Positions 25,441 through 34,581 of a stretch of 57,764 bases of DNA are shown here, in pieces. The first letter of the stretch is position 1. The number at the start of each line of letters is the position of its first letter. Where the stretch lies: contig DAHR01000010.1 of assembly GCA_002498525.1 (NCBI GenBank), positions 25,216 to 82,979 on the forward strand, read 5' to 3'. This stretch comes from Euryarchaeota archaeon UBA58 (GTDB taxonomy: Archaea > Thermoplasmatota > Poseidoniia > Poseidoniales > Thalassarchaeaceae). The notes beneath the pieces were generated by a model that saw only the letters and a program-made list of their open reading frames with translations, searched no databases and was not told the origin of the DNA. Made by a program: the position numbers and the translations under genes.

Positions 25441-26493
25441 TCACACCGTCGGTACTGGTACCTGACGGAGGATGTCGGAGACGACCTCCTCATTCTCGAG
25501 TCCCTTTATCTGGTGCTCAGGCTTGAGGATCAATCTGTGAGCCACTGCGAGAATGGCCACCGACTTTACATCGTCAGGAGTGACGAAGTCACGTCCACGC
25601 ATCGCTGCGGCGGAACGGGACGTCTTGAGCAGTGCCAGTGAGCCACGAGGTGAGGATCCGACCAAAACGCGGGGATCTTCACGGGTTCGAGATACCAACT
25701 CGACCATGTACATCCTGACGGCAGGGTCGACGTAGACCTCCTCGATGGCTTGTTGCATGGCGACGACTCGAGCAGGGTCTGTGATGACCTCAACCTCGAC
25801 GGCGTCCTTCTTACGGGCGATACGGCGGGAGAGGATCTCGTCTTCATCTGCACGGTCTGGGTAGCCGACGCTCATCTTGAACATGAAACGATCCAGTTGA
25901 GCTTCGGGCAGTGGATAGGTGCCTTCCTGCTCGACGGGGTTCTGGGTCGCCATGGTCAGGAACGGGGCTGGTAGTTTGTGGGTGACAGTACCGATGGTCA
26001 CTTGGTACTCCTGCATCGCTTCCAGAAGAGCAGCCTGCGTCTTCGGAGGCGCACGGTTGATCTCGTCGGACAGCAGTAGATTGCAGAAGATCGGTCCCGG
26101 CTTGAAGGTGAATTCTCCCTTCTTCGCATCATAGATGTTGGTACCGGTGATGTCTGCTGGCAACAGGTCAGGCGTGAATTGTACACGCTTGAAGTCGCAG
26201 CCGAGTGCATCGGCGAAGGTGTTCGTCATCAGGGTCTTCGCAAGGCCGGGATAATCATCGAACAGCAGGTTGCCATTCGACAGGATGTCAATCATGACAT
26301 TGTCGATGACGTGACTCTTTCCGATGATGACCTTCGCAACCTCGGTGCCGATTGCAGCTCCAATCGCACCGACGGCTGTGAGTTTGTCACTCATCTTCTT
26401 CGAGCCGCGCTTTGCTGCGGCCTTTTTGGCGTAAGCCGCCTCTTCCGCATTAGCGGCTTTGGCAGCAGGCTTGGTCGTTGGCTTTTCACTCAT
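25441..26493 (-). CDS. MoxR-family AAA+ ATPase
   Basis: About 350 residues. Three in-frame ATGs lie close together at 26514, 26499 and 26493; the last is preceded at good spacing by GGAGAG and is preferred. A Lys/Ala-rich N-terminal tail precedes the AAA+ core: Walker A-like DDYPGLAKT, Walker B LLLSDEINRAPPKTQAALL, sensor 1 MATQNPVEQEGTYPLPEAQ, and arginine-finger region QLDRFMFKM. Typical MoxR has GVPGVAKT, so the DYPG variant is a mild oddity. It works as an ATP-driven chaperone with the DUF58 protein encoded next. Confidence 0.93.
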   Translation of the reverse strand: MSEKPTTKPAAKAANAEEAAYAKKAAAKRGSKKMSDKLTAVGAIGAAIGTEVAKVIIGKSHVIDNVMIDILSNGNLLFDDYPGLAKTLMTNTFADALGCDFKRVQFTPDLLPADITGTNIYDAKKGEFTFKPGPIFCNLLLSDEINRAPPKTQAALLEAMQEYQVTIGTVTHKLPAPFLTMATQNPVEQEGTYPLPEAQLDRFMFKMSVGYPDRADEDEILSRRIARKKDAVEVEVITDPARVVAMQQAIEEVYVDPAVRMYMVELVSRTREDPRVLVGSSPRGSLALLKTSRSAAAMRGRDFVTPDDVKSVAILAVAHRLILKPEHQIKGLENEEVVSDILRQVPVPTV

Positions 26494-26520
26494 ATTCATC
26501 TCTCCATTTTTCATTTTATT

Positions 26521-28113
26521 TCAATTTCGACCCCATCGACGGATAGCGACCATCAACTGGCGCAATTCCTGGGGTGAATATTTCCTGCTTTGGCTGTACG
26601 CCAGTTCGACGAGTCTAGGATCCCCTATCATCGTCTGAATCTCAGCTGGCGGTTTGATGGCCATCTGGTCTCGGGTGAAGTCATAATGAACTCTGACTTT
26701 GGTGAAGAGAGCTTGCTGCACCCTTTTGCGGTAGGTGCTGGGGTCGAGTTTGTTCGGTCGTTCCTTGAATCTGGTCAAGTCGAAGACATGTCGCCAGTTC
26801 TCCTTCTCTGGCACCACCATCATGGCGACGAGGAGAAGCAAGCCTACATTCAGCACGACCAACCACTTGAGGAAGGTGTTCGAAGTCAGCAGAACGACTG
26901 TCCCCATCGCTTCTACGAAGGGCGCCGAGATGACCCCTGTGACGTGGCGACTCTCATCGAAGACGATCTGGAAATTACCCTTGTCGTCACGAATCGACTT
27001 GGCGAGTTTCTTGTTGTCGTGCTCCATCATATCGTCGATCAGCAGCGAGAAGTAGTCTTCGTTGCCCCCCCAGTAGGTTTCGCGAACGATATCCAGCCAG
27101 CAGTGGTTGGTGTATTGTTCACAGGAGGCACTCATTCGTGTCTCTTCGGCGGCTTCGAGGGTCCACAGGCGGTTGGAGAACGCTTCATCGTCTGCAACGA
27201 AGACGATGCTTCCTGTGACGGACAATTCGCGCAGGTTTCCGCTGACTATTCCACCCGAGCCGGTCGTCACTTGATCGTAAGCAGAGATATTGGGATAATC
27301 GATACGAATGATCAGAGAGAGATCACCGGGAGCGGGATTCTTCGGATCATCGGCTCGGCCATTTCCTCGGACATCGATGAATGCTGAAGGCGAGGCGGTA
27401 GCGAGGATATCGACATCTCGATGGTTGGGCTCAAGGTTATCTTGCGCGATCGGCTCGAACTTCATTCCCGTGGGCGAGCGGAACATGACTGGCATCCTGC
27501 AGTTGCGCCGATTCTCCTCGCGCACATCAGTATCCTCGCAACCCTGTCGGAGATGGGCTGGAACCATCTCGTTCACATCTTCGGAAACGGCAGCCAGTCC
27601 CCAGACATTCAGCCATGATCCATCGACAGCGACGCCATTTTCATATTCGAGCCAGAATTGATTCTCATCATTCAATGGAGCGTCGAAGAAGGTCACACCG
27701 AATTTCTGCGCCAGGCGGTTGGCATTCGTGCCATCTGCGGCGACGATCACCTTACCGCCCTTCTTGGTGACAAAGTCGAAGATGGCCTCGGCCTCGGTCT
27801 CTGCGATGGGCTTCTCCGGACCGATGATCATCAATGCGGTTCGGTGTGGATCCTTCCAATCATTGACCAGCATCGGAGTAGACATGGTGTTGGCGATGAA
27901 ATAGCCTTCATCATCTGCCAAAGTGCCTCTCATGTCGGTCACTTGGGCATATTGTTCGATGATAGAATCACCGCCTACCGCGTAAGCGGAGTAGTAGGTT
28001 GTCTTCCCGGCGACGAAGATCATCGGCAGTATCAGGAGCAGCACGAGAGTGGTTGCGATGGCGCCGACCACGATGGTGTTGAAATTGTCCTCAGCTCTGC
28101 TTTCATTCGCCAT
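26521..28113 (-). CDS. DUF4350-containing membrane protein
   Basis: 530 residues. N-terminal membrane segment (GAIATTLVLLLILPMIFVAG), an extracytoplasmic region with the DUF4350-type signature ALMIIGPEKPIAETEAEAIF and GGKVIVAADG, an inserted Cys-containing part, a second membrane segment near residue 420 (LKWLVVLNVGLLLLVAMMVV) and a cytosolic C-terminus. Such proteins commonly precede MoxR and DUF58 genes. A purine-rich GGAAAGGAATAGAG sits just before the ATG. First gene of this four-gene operon. Confidence 0.82.
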   Translation of the reverse strand: MANESRAEDNFNTIVVGAIATTLVLLLILPMIFVAGKTTYYSAYAVGGDSIIEQYAQVTDMRGTLADDEGYFIANTMSTPMLVNDWKDPHRTALMIIGPEKPIAETEAEAIFDFVTKKGGKVIVAADGTNANRLAQKFGVTFFDAPLNDENQFWLEYENGVAVDGSWLNVWGLAAVSEDVNEMVPAHLRQGCEDTDVREENRRNCRMPVMFRSPTGMKFEPIAQDNLEPNHRDVDILATASPSAFIDVRGNGRADDPKNPAPGDLSLIIRIDYPNISAYDQVTTGSGGIVSGNLRELSVTGSIVFVADDEAFSNRLWTLEAAEETRMSASCEQYTNHCWLDIVRETYWGGNEDYFSLLIDDMMEHDNKKLAKSIRDDKGNFQIVFDESRHVTGVISAPFVEAMGTVVLLTSNTFLKWLVVLNVGLLLLVAMMVVPEKENWRHVFDLTRFKERPNKLDPSTYRKRVQQALFTKVRVHYDFTRDQMAIKPPAEIQTMIGDPRLVELAYSQSRKYSPQELRQLMVAIRRWGRN

Positions 28114-28201
28114 CTCTATTCCTTTCCGTTCATGCTTAGCATACGCTGTGCATACCTACGCTTCGACGCGAGCCTCATTTCACAGATATAGGTTATTCAT
28201 T

Positions 28202-28237
28202 ACAGGGCACCCCAATCCAGCCGAATCGGGTGCCTGT
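28202..28237 (-). terminator. imperfect hairpin in the spacer between the secreted-protein and DUF4350 genes
   Basis: ACAGG(G)CACCC pairs with GGGTGCCTGT, ten base pairs with one bulged G and a 14-base loop. On the minus strand it is followed by an AT-rich TAATGAATAACC. It may end the message of the gene at 28304-29248. The 28114-28303 spacer otherwise holds a TATA-like CTATATCTG but no gene. Confidence 0.4.
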
Positions 28238-28303
28238 GATGTCTTTTCTGCACTCCCTCAGTGCCTTGAAGAGGGATTGGATGAACGATTGCTAGCGCTA
28301 GGT

Positions 28304-29248
28304 TCAGAAGCGACGAGAACGGCTTGCAATCAATGCACCGATGAGGACGCTGAAAACAATGCTCAATCCTGGTGCGGGGAGGTTCGATGTCACCACCTCT
28401 ATCGGGTCTGTGGGGTCACTCGTATCCTCCGGGTCGTCGGGTTGAGATGGCGGTGGGTCAATCTCGATTCTGGTGAAGTCGGTTGAGAGTTGGGTACCGT
28501 CAGCCCCCTCTGAAGCAACTGTCACCTCGATTCTGCAATTACGCTTCGGATGACTCTCCGAGGCCATCACATTGAGATCAGCCGTCGTCGAGGCTCCAGC
28601 ATTCAGATTTCTAGAGGTCAGGACCTCCAGTCCATCGTCAGTGGTGAGGAGTGGACAATCATCGCTGACCTCGACCTCGCGCACTCGGTCCTGTGTGTTG
28701 CCGCGATTGGTGACCGTCACCCTGAGAATCGAATCGGTTCCGGCATTGATCGGACCGACAGCATCGGTGATGTCGACGTGTAATTCGTGAATTTCTGGTA
28801 TCTCGAGGTCACCGTTCCTCTCCTGCGATTCGGGGAAGATGACCGGCAATCCAGCCCTCTCTTCGAGATTGGCGCTGATAGTGAATGCTTCCTTGCTACC
28901 AGCCGAATGCTGGTAGACATCAATGCCGGTGATCAGCATCATGAAGGAATCATTGCTGCCAGCCGACACAGATGCATCCTCTGGGCCGGAGAATTGACCA
29001 TTGAATGGAATGTCGTATTCGAATGAAACCTTGATGTCGAGCAATCCCATGTTGTCGACGAAGAAGGTGACGGATGTCATTCCACCTTCGCTGAGTATGA
29101 ATGGATTGTCCCTGTCTTCCTGGGGATATTCGATGCCCAGTTCCCAATTGCCGAATTGGGGATCGGGCTGGGCGATCGCTGTGGTCGCGAATGGCAGAAT
29201 CAGAGCCGCGACCATGATGAAAATCAGTAAACTCCGCGCCATTCTCAT
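28304..29248 (-). CDS. secreted protein with CARDB-like repeats and C-terminal anchor
   Basis: 314 residues from the ATG at 29248. Signal peptide (SLLIFIMVAALILPFATTAIA) ending near TAIAQ, then two beta-sandwich domains of the CARDB/NEW3 kind (VTFFVDNMGLLDIKVSFEYD and LRVTVTNRGNTQDRVREVEV). A Pro/Asp linker, LPAPGLS plus a hydrophobic stretch and SRSRRF form a PGF-CTERM-like C-terminus. It is followed 190 bases later by the DUF4350-MoxR-DUF58 set, so it may be a client or partner of that machinery. It begins within a few bases of the upstream molybdenum-hydroxylase FAD gene. Confidence 0.8.
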   Translation of the reverse strand: MRMARSLLIFIMVAALILPFATTAIAQPDPQFGNWELGIEYPQEDRDNPFILSEGGMTSVTFFVDNMGLLDIKVSFEYDIPFNGQFSGPEDASVSAGSNDSFMMLITGIDVYQHSAGSKEAFTISANLEERAGLPVIFPESQERNGDLEIPEIHELHVDITDAVGPINAGTDSILRVTVTNRGNTQDRVREVEVSDDCPLLTTDDGLEVLTSRNLNAGASTTADLNVMASESHPKRNCRIEVTVASEGADGTQLSTDFTRIEIDPPPSQPDDPEDTSDPTDPIEVVTSNLPAPGLSIVFSVLIGALIASRSRRF

Positions 29249-29253
29249 CAGTC

Positions 29254-30231
29254 CTACAGCAGTCCTGCACACGCTCGGCGCGTCAACACCTTCACCATCT
29301 TTCTCCTATAGGAAGGCGCGTACCACGTGTTCTGAACAGGTTTGACGGCTTTTCGGATGGCTTCGGCGAGTTCGTCGATGCTCTCCTTGCCTCGCCAGTC
29401 GACCAATGCTGATGCCGCTTCTTCCGTGTGAAATCCGGGTATCGATTCGAGTCCGGTTGTTCCCACCCTGAGGTCCGCAGGCTTGGCTCCGCCGTTACGC
29501 TTCCACAACACAGCGACACCGGCTTCGGGGAAATCCCAGGATTCGCGCTGACTCAACTTCTGGTAGTCTCCTTGCCACTCACCTGCGCCCTCGGGGAGAG
29601 TCAGGTGAGTGACGAGCTCTCCGCGCTGCAGCACATTACGGGTCATCCCGTCGAGCTCGAAGAATTCGCTGAGCAGCACTGAGCGTTGCCCGGACGGCGA
29701 AGCGAGGTGGATGGTTGCTTCGAGGCACATCAGAACGGGGGCGAGGTCGGCTTGGTAAGTGGCGACACAGAGGGTGTTCTGGTTGGGTATGACACGACAG
29801 TCGGCCGCGGTTCCGCAATCACATTTATGGCACCAGTCAATCGATTCGCGCCATTGCTCGGATTGGTTGAACCAATAGCATCGCGTGTCGAGGCAGATGT
29901 TTCCGCCAACCGTTCCAGAGCGGCGAATCATGACGCTGGCGATCGAGTTAGCGGCCTTGGCTAGGACGGGGTGGCTCGCATCGGATTGTGCGAGGTCGTG
30001 GAGTCGGACCATGGCACCGATGTGGGTGGGTGAGAGTTCGGTCAACTCGCTGACCTTGGCTAGTGCGATGACGTGTTTCTTGGCGTTGATATGCCATTTG
30101 TAATTCGGCAGCAGGTCGGTACCGCCGGCTATCCAGTCGAAGTCTTGGCCGGCTTCTTCGAGGTCTGCTGCCGTTGCGAGCGCCTCAGAGAGGCTCGTCG
30201 GATTGTGTAATTCAAATGGCGGCATACGCAT
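29254..30231 (-). CDS. hcrB: FAD/Fe-S subunit of a 4-hydroxybenzoyl-CoA reductase-like molybdenum hydroxylase
   Basis: 325 residues from the ATG at 30231 (MRMPPFELHNP); the ATG at 30225 is equally possible. FAD-binding signature WIAGGTDLLPNYK and the second motif RRSGTVGGNICLDTRC. After it comes an insertion with further Cys: WRESIDWCHKCDCG, ADCRV and NTLC. This Cys-rich loop is the hallmark of the beta subunit of 4-hydroxybenzoyl-CoA reductase, where it binds an extra 4Fe-4S cluster not found in xanthine or CO dehydrogenase FAD subunits. It sits beside the Mo and 2Fe-2S subunits, separated from the Mo gene by a repeat element. Substrate assignment is inferred. Confidence 0.82.
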   Translation of the reverse strand: MRMPPFELHNPTSLSEALATAADLEEAGQDFDWIAGGTDLLPNYKWHINAKKHVIALAKVSELTELSPTHIGAMVRLHDLAQSDASHPVLAKAANSIASVMIRRSGTVGGNICLDTRCYWFNQSEQWRESIDWCHKCDCGTAADCRVIPNQNTLCVATYQADLAPVLMCLEATIHLASPSGQRSVLLSEFFELDGMTRNVLQRGELVTHLTLPEGAGEWQGDYQKLSQRESWDFPEAGVAVLWKRNGGAKPADLRVGTTGLESIPGFHTEEAASALVDWRGKESIDELAEAIRKAVKPVQNTWYAPSYRRKMVKVLTRRACAGLL

Positions 30232-30251
30232 CAATACCCACCTCCAATCAC

Positions 30252-30346
30252 TTGAATCCATAGAGGGCGCAGAGGCACAGGGTCGTAGTTCAGAGTGCGC
30301 GCAAAGACGAGGATTATTCTCTGTTCTCCGTGTCTCTGTGGTTCAA
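30252..30346. repeat. imperfect palindromic repeat element between hcrA and hcrB
   Basis: The spacer starts TTGAATCCATAGAGG and ends, read on the other strand, TTGAACCACAGAGACAC. The arms are about 30 bases, purine-rich on one strand, with the wording CAGAGGCACAG and CACAGAGACACGGAG. This wording recalls the dispersed CACAGAG-type palindromes seen in many environmental genomes. No gene is inside. It could form an RNA structure that sets the ratio of subunits. Confidence 0.5.
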
Positions 30347-30358
30347 TGTTGAGGTTCA

Positions 30359-33142
30359 TCAGGCATCACCTCGGTGTCGACGCTCGGTATGCTTCCAAGC
30401 GCTGCCGGCTAGGCGTGGGGTTGTGAGATATTCGTCGCTGGGCAGGACGGTGACAGCCCAGCGCGGGTCGACCTCATCGGGTGGTATCGTAGGGTCGAGG
30501 CCGAATAGGGCGCCGTTGTGGTAGGGCTCACGCTCATCATCGAGGCGACGCTCGATATCACGCTCCGTGTGGGCATTCGAGCGCGCATCGAGTGTATCTT
30601 GCAGAGCAGAGTGCTCAAGCCTAGGGCTCGCAAGGTCGAGCGGGTCTGAGACTTTCTCGGCTCTGCAGCGATTCTCGATCATTCGATACATCCGGTCCGG
30701 TGTGATTGGCAACTCAGACGTCCTCACACCGATAGCATCGTAGACAGCATTGCAGACGGCAGGCAGTATCGGTAGAAGTGGTCCTTCGCCTGCCTCTTTG
30801 GCGCCGAACGGTCCTTCGAGATCGTTTGATTCGACGATGATCGGAATGACTTCTGGCATCTCGTGAACGCTTGGGATCTTGTAATCCAGCAAGTCGGGAT
30901 TCATCAGATGACCGCTTCGCAGGTAGCGCATTTCTTCGGAGAGGACTTGGCCCATTCCCATGTGGCAAGAGCCGATGATCTGCCCTTTGACCGCTAGAGG
31001 ATTGAGTGCTTTTCCACAATCGTGAGCTGCCCAGACCTTGTCCACTTTGGTTTGCCCGGTCTCGATGTCGACGGACACTTCCGCCACGTAGGCTGAGAAC
31101 GAGTAGGCGGGCGCTAAGCCCGCTGCCGCCCCCTTGTGGGTGCGGCCCATCGGGGGTGTTCGGTAGGCACCCGATGACACCAATGCGCCGCGGTCTTCTT
31201 GCGCTTTGTGCAGTGCTTCGAGGTAAGAGACTCCGACCGCGGGGTCGTTTTTAGCGAAGATTCGGCGGTCGCCGATGACGAGTTTGTTGCGCTCAGCACC
31301 GGTGATTTCGACAGTTGCGTCGAGCAGTTCATCGCGGATCCCCATCGCTGCCGAAATTGCAGCGTTGGCATTCATGAATGTGACCCGTGACGAGTATGAG
31401 CCGAGGTCGACGGGCGATGTGTCAGTGTCGCGCGACTTGATGCGAATCATGTCCAGAGGGAGGCCGAGAACTTCGGCGACAGATTGGGCGATGACCGTGT
31501 CTGAGCCTTGGCCGATCTCGGCCGCACCGGTGTGGACCGTGACCCCGCCATCCATGTCGATCTTCAGGTGGACGGTGGCGTGAGGGAACTTGTTCGGATC
31601 CCAGTGAATCGGCAGGGCGCTGCCGGAGATGAAGAAGCCACAGCCGATGCCGATGCCTTTGCCGAGGGGCATTTTGCGGAATTTATCGTCCCAGCCGCTC
31701 GCTGCCCTGACGCGCTCGAGGCACTCCCGCATACCAATGCTCGTGACCCTGAATCCGGTGATGGTAGCCGAGTGCGGTGGTAGTAAGTTGGCCAGACGCA
31801 GAGTTATTGGGTCTACTGCCAATTGTTCTGCCAGATCATCCATTCCGACTTCGACAGCGCAGCGCGAATTGACAGCGCCGTGACCACGCATCGCGCCGCT
31901 CGCCGGCTTGTTCGTCCAAACCCGAGCCCCGGTGTAGTGAAATGCGCCAATTTCGTAAGGCGCGGTGTGCAGGACGCCGTTGTAGTAAGTCGTGACATGG
32001 CCGAATGAAGCGAAAGCCCCACCATCGATGAGCGCATCGGTTTCGATGCCGCAGATGCGCCCCTCGGAATCCGCGTGCAGATTCATTTCGATACGAGAGG
32101 GATGCCGACCGCGATTGATCCAGTAGACCTCCTCGCGGTCCAAACAGATTCTCACAGGCCTGCCAGCTTTCCGCGCCAGAATCGCAGCACACATCTCGTG
32201 TGGAAATGGATCAGATTTCCCACCAAAACCTCCGCCGACGAAGGTGCGGTGGACATTGATCTGGTGCATCGGAATCTCGAGGACATCAGCCAAGGCTCGG
32301 TGGAGATAGTGCGGAACCTGCTGTGGTGTGTAAAGCGTCAGGCGGCCCGACGGATCCCAGTGCGCGACGACTGCATGAGGTTCAGTCGCTGCGTGATTCA
32401 CTCCCGCGAAAAGCCAATTCTGCTTGTGGCTGGCAACCGCTGCCTGTGACATTCCTGCGACATCGCCGAATTCCTGGAAAACGCGTTTCTGGATATTAGA
32501 CTCGCCGATGTGGTACTTGCCTCGGTCGTGAATCGGTGTTTGCGAGTCCTCCAATCCATCTCTCATATCGTGGATGGAATCGAGAATCTCGTATTCGACT
32601 TCGATGAGACGCTCTGCTTCTCGCGCCGTTGCCTCCGTCTCGGCTGCGACACAGGCGACGAGGTCGCCAGCGTGTCTGACCTTCTCAACAGCCATCGCGT
32701 GCTCGTCTTTGGTGACGGGCAGCACGCCGAATTTATTGGCCGCGTCCGCCCCTGTGGCGACCGCTATCACCCCAGGGAGTTCGAGGGCCTTCGTGACGTC
32801 TATCGAGAGGACTCGAGCATAGTGATGCGGTGAGCGGACGATGCGCCCGATGAGTTCTCCTGCGAGGCGGACATCGTCGCCGTAATGGGCTTGGCCGGTT
32901 ACTTTCCAGCGGCTGTCGACCATCGCTGTTGGTTTGCCGATGGCTTGGCCGCTGACCAATTCATCGTGTGGGTGCGGACCCCATGGCTGCTTCTTCGAGC
33001 CGCCTTGGGATTCGGGAATAATCGATGCGTCGGTCGGCTTGGAGAATTGATTCTTGCCGCCTGAACCTGGCTTGGAGAATGGTAATTTGCCCGGTTGCTG
33101 CCGGTAGCCGACCATCTCATCATCTTTTTTCTCAACGCTCAT
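30359..33142 (-). CDS. hcrA: molybdopterin-binding catalytic subunit of the molybdenum hydroxylase
   Basis: 927 residues, about 150 longer than most family members because of a Gly/Lys/Pro-rich N-terminal tail of about 60 and a charged C-terminal extension of about 90. The core matches xanthine oxidase-family large subunits: KVTGQAHYGDD, TFVGGGFGGKSDPF, KPASGAMRGHG, GAAEIGQGSDTVIAQ and the catalytic Glu in GPFGAKEAGEGPLLPI. The GPFGAKEAGEG wording fits the aromatic CoA-reductase branch. It overlaps the 2Fe-2S subunit gene by four bases (ATGA). Confidence 0.88.
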   Translation of the reverse strand: MSVEKKDDEMVGYRQQPGKLPFSKPGSGGKNQFSKPTDASIIPESQGGSKKQPWGPHPHDELVSGQAIGKPTAMVDSRWKVTGQAHYGDDVRLAGELIGRIVRSPHHYARVLSIDVTKALELPGVIAVATGADAANKFGVLPVTKDEHAMAVEKVRHAGDLVACVAAETEATAREAERLIEVEYEILDSIHDMRDGLEDSQTPIHDRGKYHIGESNIQKRVFQEFGDVAGMSQAAVASHKQNWLFAGVNHAATEPHAVVAHWDPSGRLTLYTPQQVPHYLHRALADVLEIPMHQINVHRTFVGGGFGGKSDPFPHEMCAAILARKAGRPVRICLDREEVYWINRGRHPSRIEMNLHADSEGRICGIETDALIDGGAFASFGHVTTYYNGVLHTAPYEIGAFHYTGARVWTNKPASGAMRGHGAVNSRCAVEVGMDDLAEQLAVDPITLRLANLLPPHSATITGFRVTSIGMRECLERVRAASGWDDKFRKMPLGKGIGIGCGFFISGSALPIHWDPNKFPHATVHLKIDMDGGVTVHTGAAEIGQGSDTVIAQSVAEVLGLPLDMIRIKSRDTDTSPVDLGSYSSRVTFMNANAAISAAMGIRDELLDATVEITGAERNKLVIGDRRIFAKNDPAVGVSYLEALHKAQEDRGALVSSGAYRTPPMGRTHKGAAAGLAPAYSFSAYVAEVSVDIETGQTKVDKVWAAHDCGKALNPLAVKGQIIGSCHMGMGQVLSEEMRYLRSGHLMNPDLLDYKIPSVHEMPEVIPIIVESNDLEGPFGAKEAGEGPLLPILPAVCNAVYDAIGVRTSELPITPDRMYRMIENRCRAEKVSDPLDLASPRLEHSALQDTLDARSNAHTERDIERRLDDEREPYHNGALFGLDPTIPPDEVDPRWAVTVLPSDEYLTTPRLAGSAWKHTERRHRGDA

Positions 33143-33717
33143 GAGGCCCCCTCCTCACTAAATCCCGGATGAGGGTCGCTCTTCGGGGCGGTCGAGTCCT
33201 CAATCGACCCGCCCGAGGTAAGAATCTGCGAGGCTGCTCGCACCGAGTCAACGATTTGCTGGTAGCCTGTGCAGCGGCAGAGATTACCTTCGATCGCCGA
33301 CTTGATTTCGGGGTCCGAAGGAGTCGGATTCTCTTCAAGAAGTGCCGAAATCACCACGAGGAAGCCGGGTGAGCAGAAGCCACATTGGCTTCCGCCGTAA
33401 TCTGCGAAGGTCTGCTGGATAGGGTGCAGATGGTGACCGTCAGCGAGGCCTTCGACGGTGGTGATGTCACGGCCATCAGCCTCGGCTGCGAGGGTCAGAC
33501 AGGAGAGCCGAGGCTGACCGTCGATTAGCACCGAACAGCAGCCACAAGTACCCATGTCACAACCCCGTTTCGCACCGAGGCAGCCGGCTTTGTCTCTCAA
33601 GACATCGAGCAGAATGGCGTTGCTCTCGATGGCCAGTTCCTTCTCGGTACCATTGACGACAGCGCGCCACGGCACCTCTCCGGCGGCCGGAAGCATCGGG
33701 AGCCTATGCTGGACCAT
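33139..33717 (-). CDS. hcrC: 2Fe-2S subunit of the molybdenum hydroxylase
   Basis: 192 residues from the ATG at 33717; a TTG three codons earlier and an ATG at 33696 are alternatives. Plant-type ferredoxin cluster: CDMGTCGCCSVLIDG with a further Cys in RLSC. The second, all-helical cluster domain is CGFCSPGF with CRCTGYQ. Electrons would pass from the Mo centre through these clusters to FAD, or in reverse for CoA-thioester reduction. First gene of the three-subunit operon; the regulator gene ends nearby on the same strand. Confidence 0.92.
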   Translation of the reverse strand: MVQHRLPMLPAAGEVPWRAVVNGTEKELAIESNAILLDVLRDKAGCLGAKRGCDMGTCGCCSVLIDGQPRLSCLTLAAEADGRDITTVEGLADGHHLHPIQQTFADYGGSQCGFCSPGFLVVISALLEENPTPSDPEIKSAIEGNLCRCTGYQQIVDSVRAASQILTSGGSIEDSTAPKSDPHPGFSEEGAS

Positions 33718-33771
33718 ACAGCCCAACCAATCCGGATTGACCTATTACGCTTCGGTCTGAGTCCTTCGGAC

Positions 33772-34404
33772 TCATTCAAGATCGTGACCGACTTTCGTCA
33801 GAATCGCTTTCTCGGACTGCTGAAGGTGCCCGCCGAAGGTCGAGCGAGAGATTCCCATCTCTTCTGCAAGCTCTTTGATGGTGATTTCCTTATTGTTCTC
33901 GTAATACCCTCTTTCGACAGCGAACCGCAGTACTTCCTGCTGCCGCTCGGTCAGCAATTCGGCCCAGCCGTTGACCACATCATTCCGCATGGAGCTGACG
34001 CTGACCTTGTCGGGTGGGAGAATCAAGCGCAGCAAGGCGAGAAAGCGTCGCATGGCGCCAGTGAGGCCAGAGATACGCATCTCCATTCCTCGTTCGGCAT
34101 CGATTCCGTACGGGCACTGCAGATGCAGGTTAGAGAGTTCGATTGCCGACTTGGCGAGGGTGTGAGTGCAGAGAAGACTGATGAGGACGCCATCCTCATT
34201 CTCCTCATGGATATCCATCACCTTGAAACTGTCCAATTCCGATAGTTCGTGAACGTCGTGGCCTTCCCTCACCTTGACTTCAGCCAGTTGCACGATTCCG
34301 TCAGGAGAGACCCCGAGATGCGCCAGCACCTCGATCCTTTCGCAGATGTTCAGAATCTTCGAGAGTTCCTTGGAGCCTTGAATCGAAGTGATGTTCCACC
34401 TCAT
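33772..34404 (-). CDS. HTH_10 (Bat-type) transcriptional regulator
   Basis: 210 residues from the ATG at 34404, which is preceded by GGAAGGTGG; an ATG at 34419 is possible. The C-terminal 60 residues are the bacterio-opsin-activator helix-turn-helix: LTERQQEVLRFAVERGYYE, then ITIKELAEEMGISRSTFGGH. The N-terminal 140 residues are a ligand or protein-sensing part with CxxC-free alpha/beta character. The gene lies directly upstream of, and in line with, the molybdenum hydroxylase operon, so it probably controls it, in response to an unknown signal. Confidence 0.85.
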   Translation of the reverse strand: MRWNITSIQGSKELSKILNICERIEVLAHLGVSPDGIVQLAEVKVREGHDVHELSELDSFKVMDIHEENEDGVLISLLCTHTLAKSAIELSNLHLQCPYGIDAERGMEMRISGLTGAMRRFLALLRLILPPDKVSVSSMRNDVVNGWAELLTERQQEVLRFAVERGYYENNKEITIKELAEEMGISRSTFGGHLQQSEKAILTKVGHDLE

Positions 34405-34581
34405 GACCACCTTCCGCATTGATATGCCACTACAGCCGGCAGTATTCAACTCACCGAAATATCAGATCCAGTGATAATTGGGGTTCTTTGGCTTCGAGGT
34501 CAAGAATTGTCTGTTTTTCAGTGATTTCGGGCAATATGGTTGAGGACGATCACTCAAGGGCGGACCTTCCCTCATTCATGG

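Noticed and set aside
26590..27387. 265-codon plus-strand frame
   Set aside because: Opposite the DUF4350 gene, rich in His and Gln without any domain.
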